Of a stretch of 35,980 nucleotides of DNA, positions 35,087 to 35,980 are shown in pieces (position 1 is the first letter of the stretch; the number at the start of each line of letters is the position of its first letter). Location: positions 1 to 35,980 of IMG/VR virus record IMGVR_UViG_3300043331_000496; one strand, given 5' to 3'. Under the pieces are notes generated by a model. The model made no database searches. It saw nothing but the letters and a program-made list of their open reading frames with translations, and had not been told where the DNA came from. The translations under genes and the position numbers were made by a program. Source of the DNA: a virus.

Positions 35087-35980
35087 GCCGCCTCCCTCCC
35101 CGTGTGTGAGGAAGGGCGGTAGGTCGCTGCGATATGCCGGCTTAGCGGCAGCGGGATCTTCGCGATCATCGCGCTGGCGAACTTGCGTTTCGCACCGATG
35201 TGCTGGCGGCGGTCTTCGGCGGTGCGCTCGTATTTGACGCCTTCGACCATCGGGCCGAACTTCTGGGCGGACGCGACGTTGAAACCGACCTCACCAAGTT
35301 CGATACCTGGGTTCTTACGCCCGTCCGGATTCTTGCGGCGCTCATCCAGCGCCTTGTCGAACCACGCGTGACCCGAGCCGCGCTGCTTCACCCCTTCAAC
35401 GTGTCGGTTGACGCTATCGCTCTGGAAGCTCTTGCCCGAGCCGTCGAAGCGGAAGCCGGGGTTCTTCTGGCCGTGCTCTTCCGGGTTCGTGAGCCGTTTG
35501 GTGCTCTTCTCGCCGTCGCGGATGTGCGGCGCGCCGTTGGTCTTCTGGCCTAGCGCATCGCCGCGCGAGTGCGGAATCTGGTTGTGCGAGACGGCGAACC
35601 ACGAGCCGCCGTCGTTCTTCGGCGCCTTGATCGTCGCCGGCATGAGCGCCGGCACGTCGCCCCAGAGGTAGTAGCTGCCGAAGTTCCAGCGCGCGCGGCC
35701 GACCCAAGGTTGGGCGCCCTTCACGTTCTCGACCACGAGCGGGATGTGGCGGCCGGCGGCCTCGCGCGCCTCCTGCTGGATGCGGAAGCAGGCGTCGAAC
35801 AGCGCCGTGAGCTCGGGGACGGTGCGCGAGCCGCGATAGCCCTCGGGAAAGTCTCCCTCGCCCCGGAGCGCCTTGGCAATGCGCCTGGCGCGCGTCCACG
35901 GCATCGCCATGTAGCTGAATTCCTGGCACGGCGGAGAGGCGACGATCAGGTCCGCGCTCGCGAACTGAGAACCGTGCAGC
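35083..35980 (-). CDS. DNA cytosine-C5 methyltransferase, 5' end cut by the window
   Basis: The frame is open to the right edge, giving 298 visible residues without a start. Near the edge it reads LIVASPPCQEFSYM, containing the PPCQ motif whose cysteine attacks cytosine C6. About 60 residues later HIPLVVENVKGAQPWVGRA contains the ENV motif. The usual target-recognition region is occupied by a polar stretch with SHNQIPHSRGDALG and many Lys/Asn, followed by the C-terminal ASAMIAKIPLPLSRHI, which fits the closing helix of the family. An ATG at 35910 lies after the catalytic cysteine and cannot be the real start. Target sequence unknown. Confidence 0.85.
   Translation of the reverse strand, partial: LHGSQFASADLIVASPPCQEFSYMAMPWTRARRIAKALRGEGDFPEGYRGSRTVPELTALFDACFRIQQEAREAAGRHIPLVVENVKGAQPWVGRARWNFGSYYLWGDVPALMPATIKAPKNDGGSWFAVSHNQIPHSRGDALGQKTNGAPHIRDGEKSTKRLTNPEEHGQKNPGFRFDGSGKSFQSDSVNRHVEGVKQRGSGHAWFDKALDERRKNPDGRKNPGIELGEVGFNVASAQKFGPMVEGVKYERTAEDRRQHIGAKRKFASAMIAKIPLPLSRHIAATYRPSSHTGREAA

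Noticed and set aside
1-35980. Integrase, attachment site, transposon or phage RNA polymerase
   Set aside because: No recombinase, transposase or T7-type polymerase motif was seen on either strand, and no tRNA-associated att duplication longer than the 17-bp repeat described. Temperate or lytic lifestyle is left open.

Overview
The window is part of the genome of a tailed phage or prophage of podovirus type, built on the phage P22 plan. The host is most likely a GC-rich alphaproteobacterium. Three observations support that host: high GC throughout, a spike-base protein of the family known from the Rhodobacter capsulatus gene transfer agent (RCAP_rcc01079-like), and a GcrA-like helix-turn-helix, GcrA being an alphaproteobacterial cell-cycle regulator. 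No integrase, phage RNA polymerase or DNA polymerase is visible. Both ends cut through genes.

Layout, left to right. (1) 1-3300, plus strand: about a dozen small accessory genes, mostly joined by 4-14 base overlaps, including two DUF551-like proteins, one C2H2 zinc-finger protein and one protein with a twin-arginine signal. (2) 3465-3937, plus strand: six tRNA genes, Thr(CGT), Trp(CCA), Pro(TGG), Arg(CCG), Arg(ACG) and Arg(TCT), all with encoded CCA and bracketed by a short repeat. (3) 3983-4285: a small membrane protein converging on the late genes. (4) 4136-9776, minus strand: an 848-residue protein with a GcrA-like HTH at one end and a peptidoglycan-binding repeat at the other, a 588-residue membrane protein, an overlapping pair that looks like spanins, and a holin candidate. 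(5) 9898-10307: two small plus-strand genes forming an island inside the minus-strand late region. (6) 10304-28571, minus strand: the virion module. In transcription order it holds TerS, TerL, a small protein, P22-type portal, scaffold, N4-gp56-type capsid protein, a probable decoration protein, a glycosyltransferase-like protein, two connector-region proteins, spike base, a WDD-repeat miniprotein, a fibre-like protein, a gp10-like tail hub, an unknown tail protein, three ejection proteins in the P22 gp7/gp20/gp16 positions, and a beta-helical tailspike. (7) 28601-30926, minus strand: a string of very small, often membrane-spanning proteins coupled by ATGA, GTGA or TGATG junctions. (8) 30923-34040, minus strand: the replication module, with DnaB-type helicase, an O-like HTH initiator whose gene contains seven GTCCGG repeats (candidate origin), and a protein carrying DnaA domain IV alone. 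(9) 34244-35980, minus strand: an adenine and a cytosine-C5 DNA methyltransferase.

How it fits together. Almost all of 35980-10304 reads leftward as methylation, replication, small accessory, packaging, head, tail, ejection and tailspike, then host lysis and two large unknown proteins. The initiator, the DnaA-domain protein and the iteron array probably recruit the phage DnaB and host machinery. The methyltransferases probably protect the DNA from host restriction. The tRNAs may compensate for codon demand, especially for arginine. All functions are read from sequence resemblance alone; no search was run.
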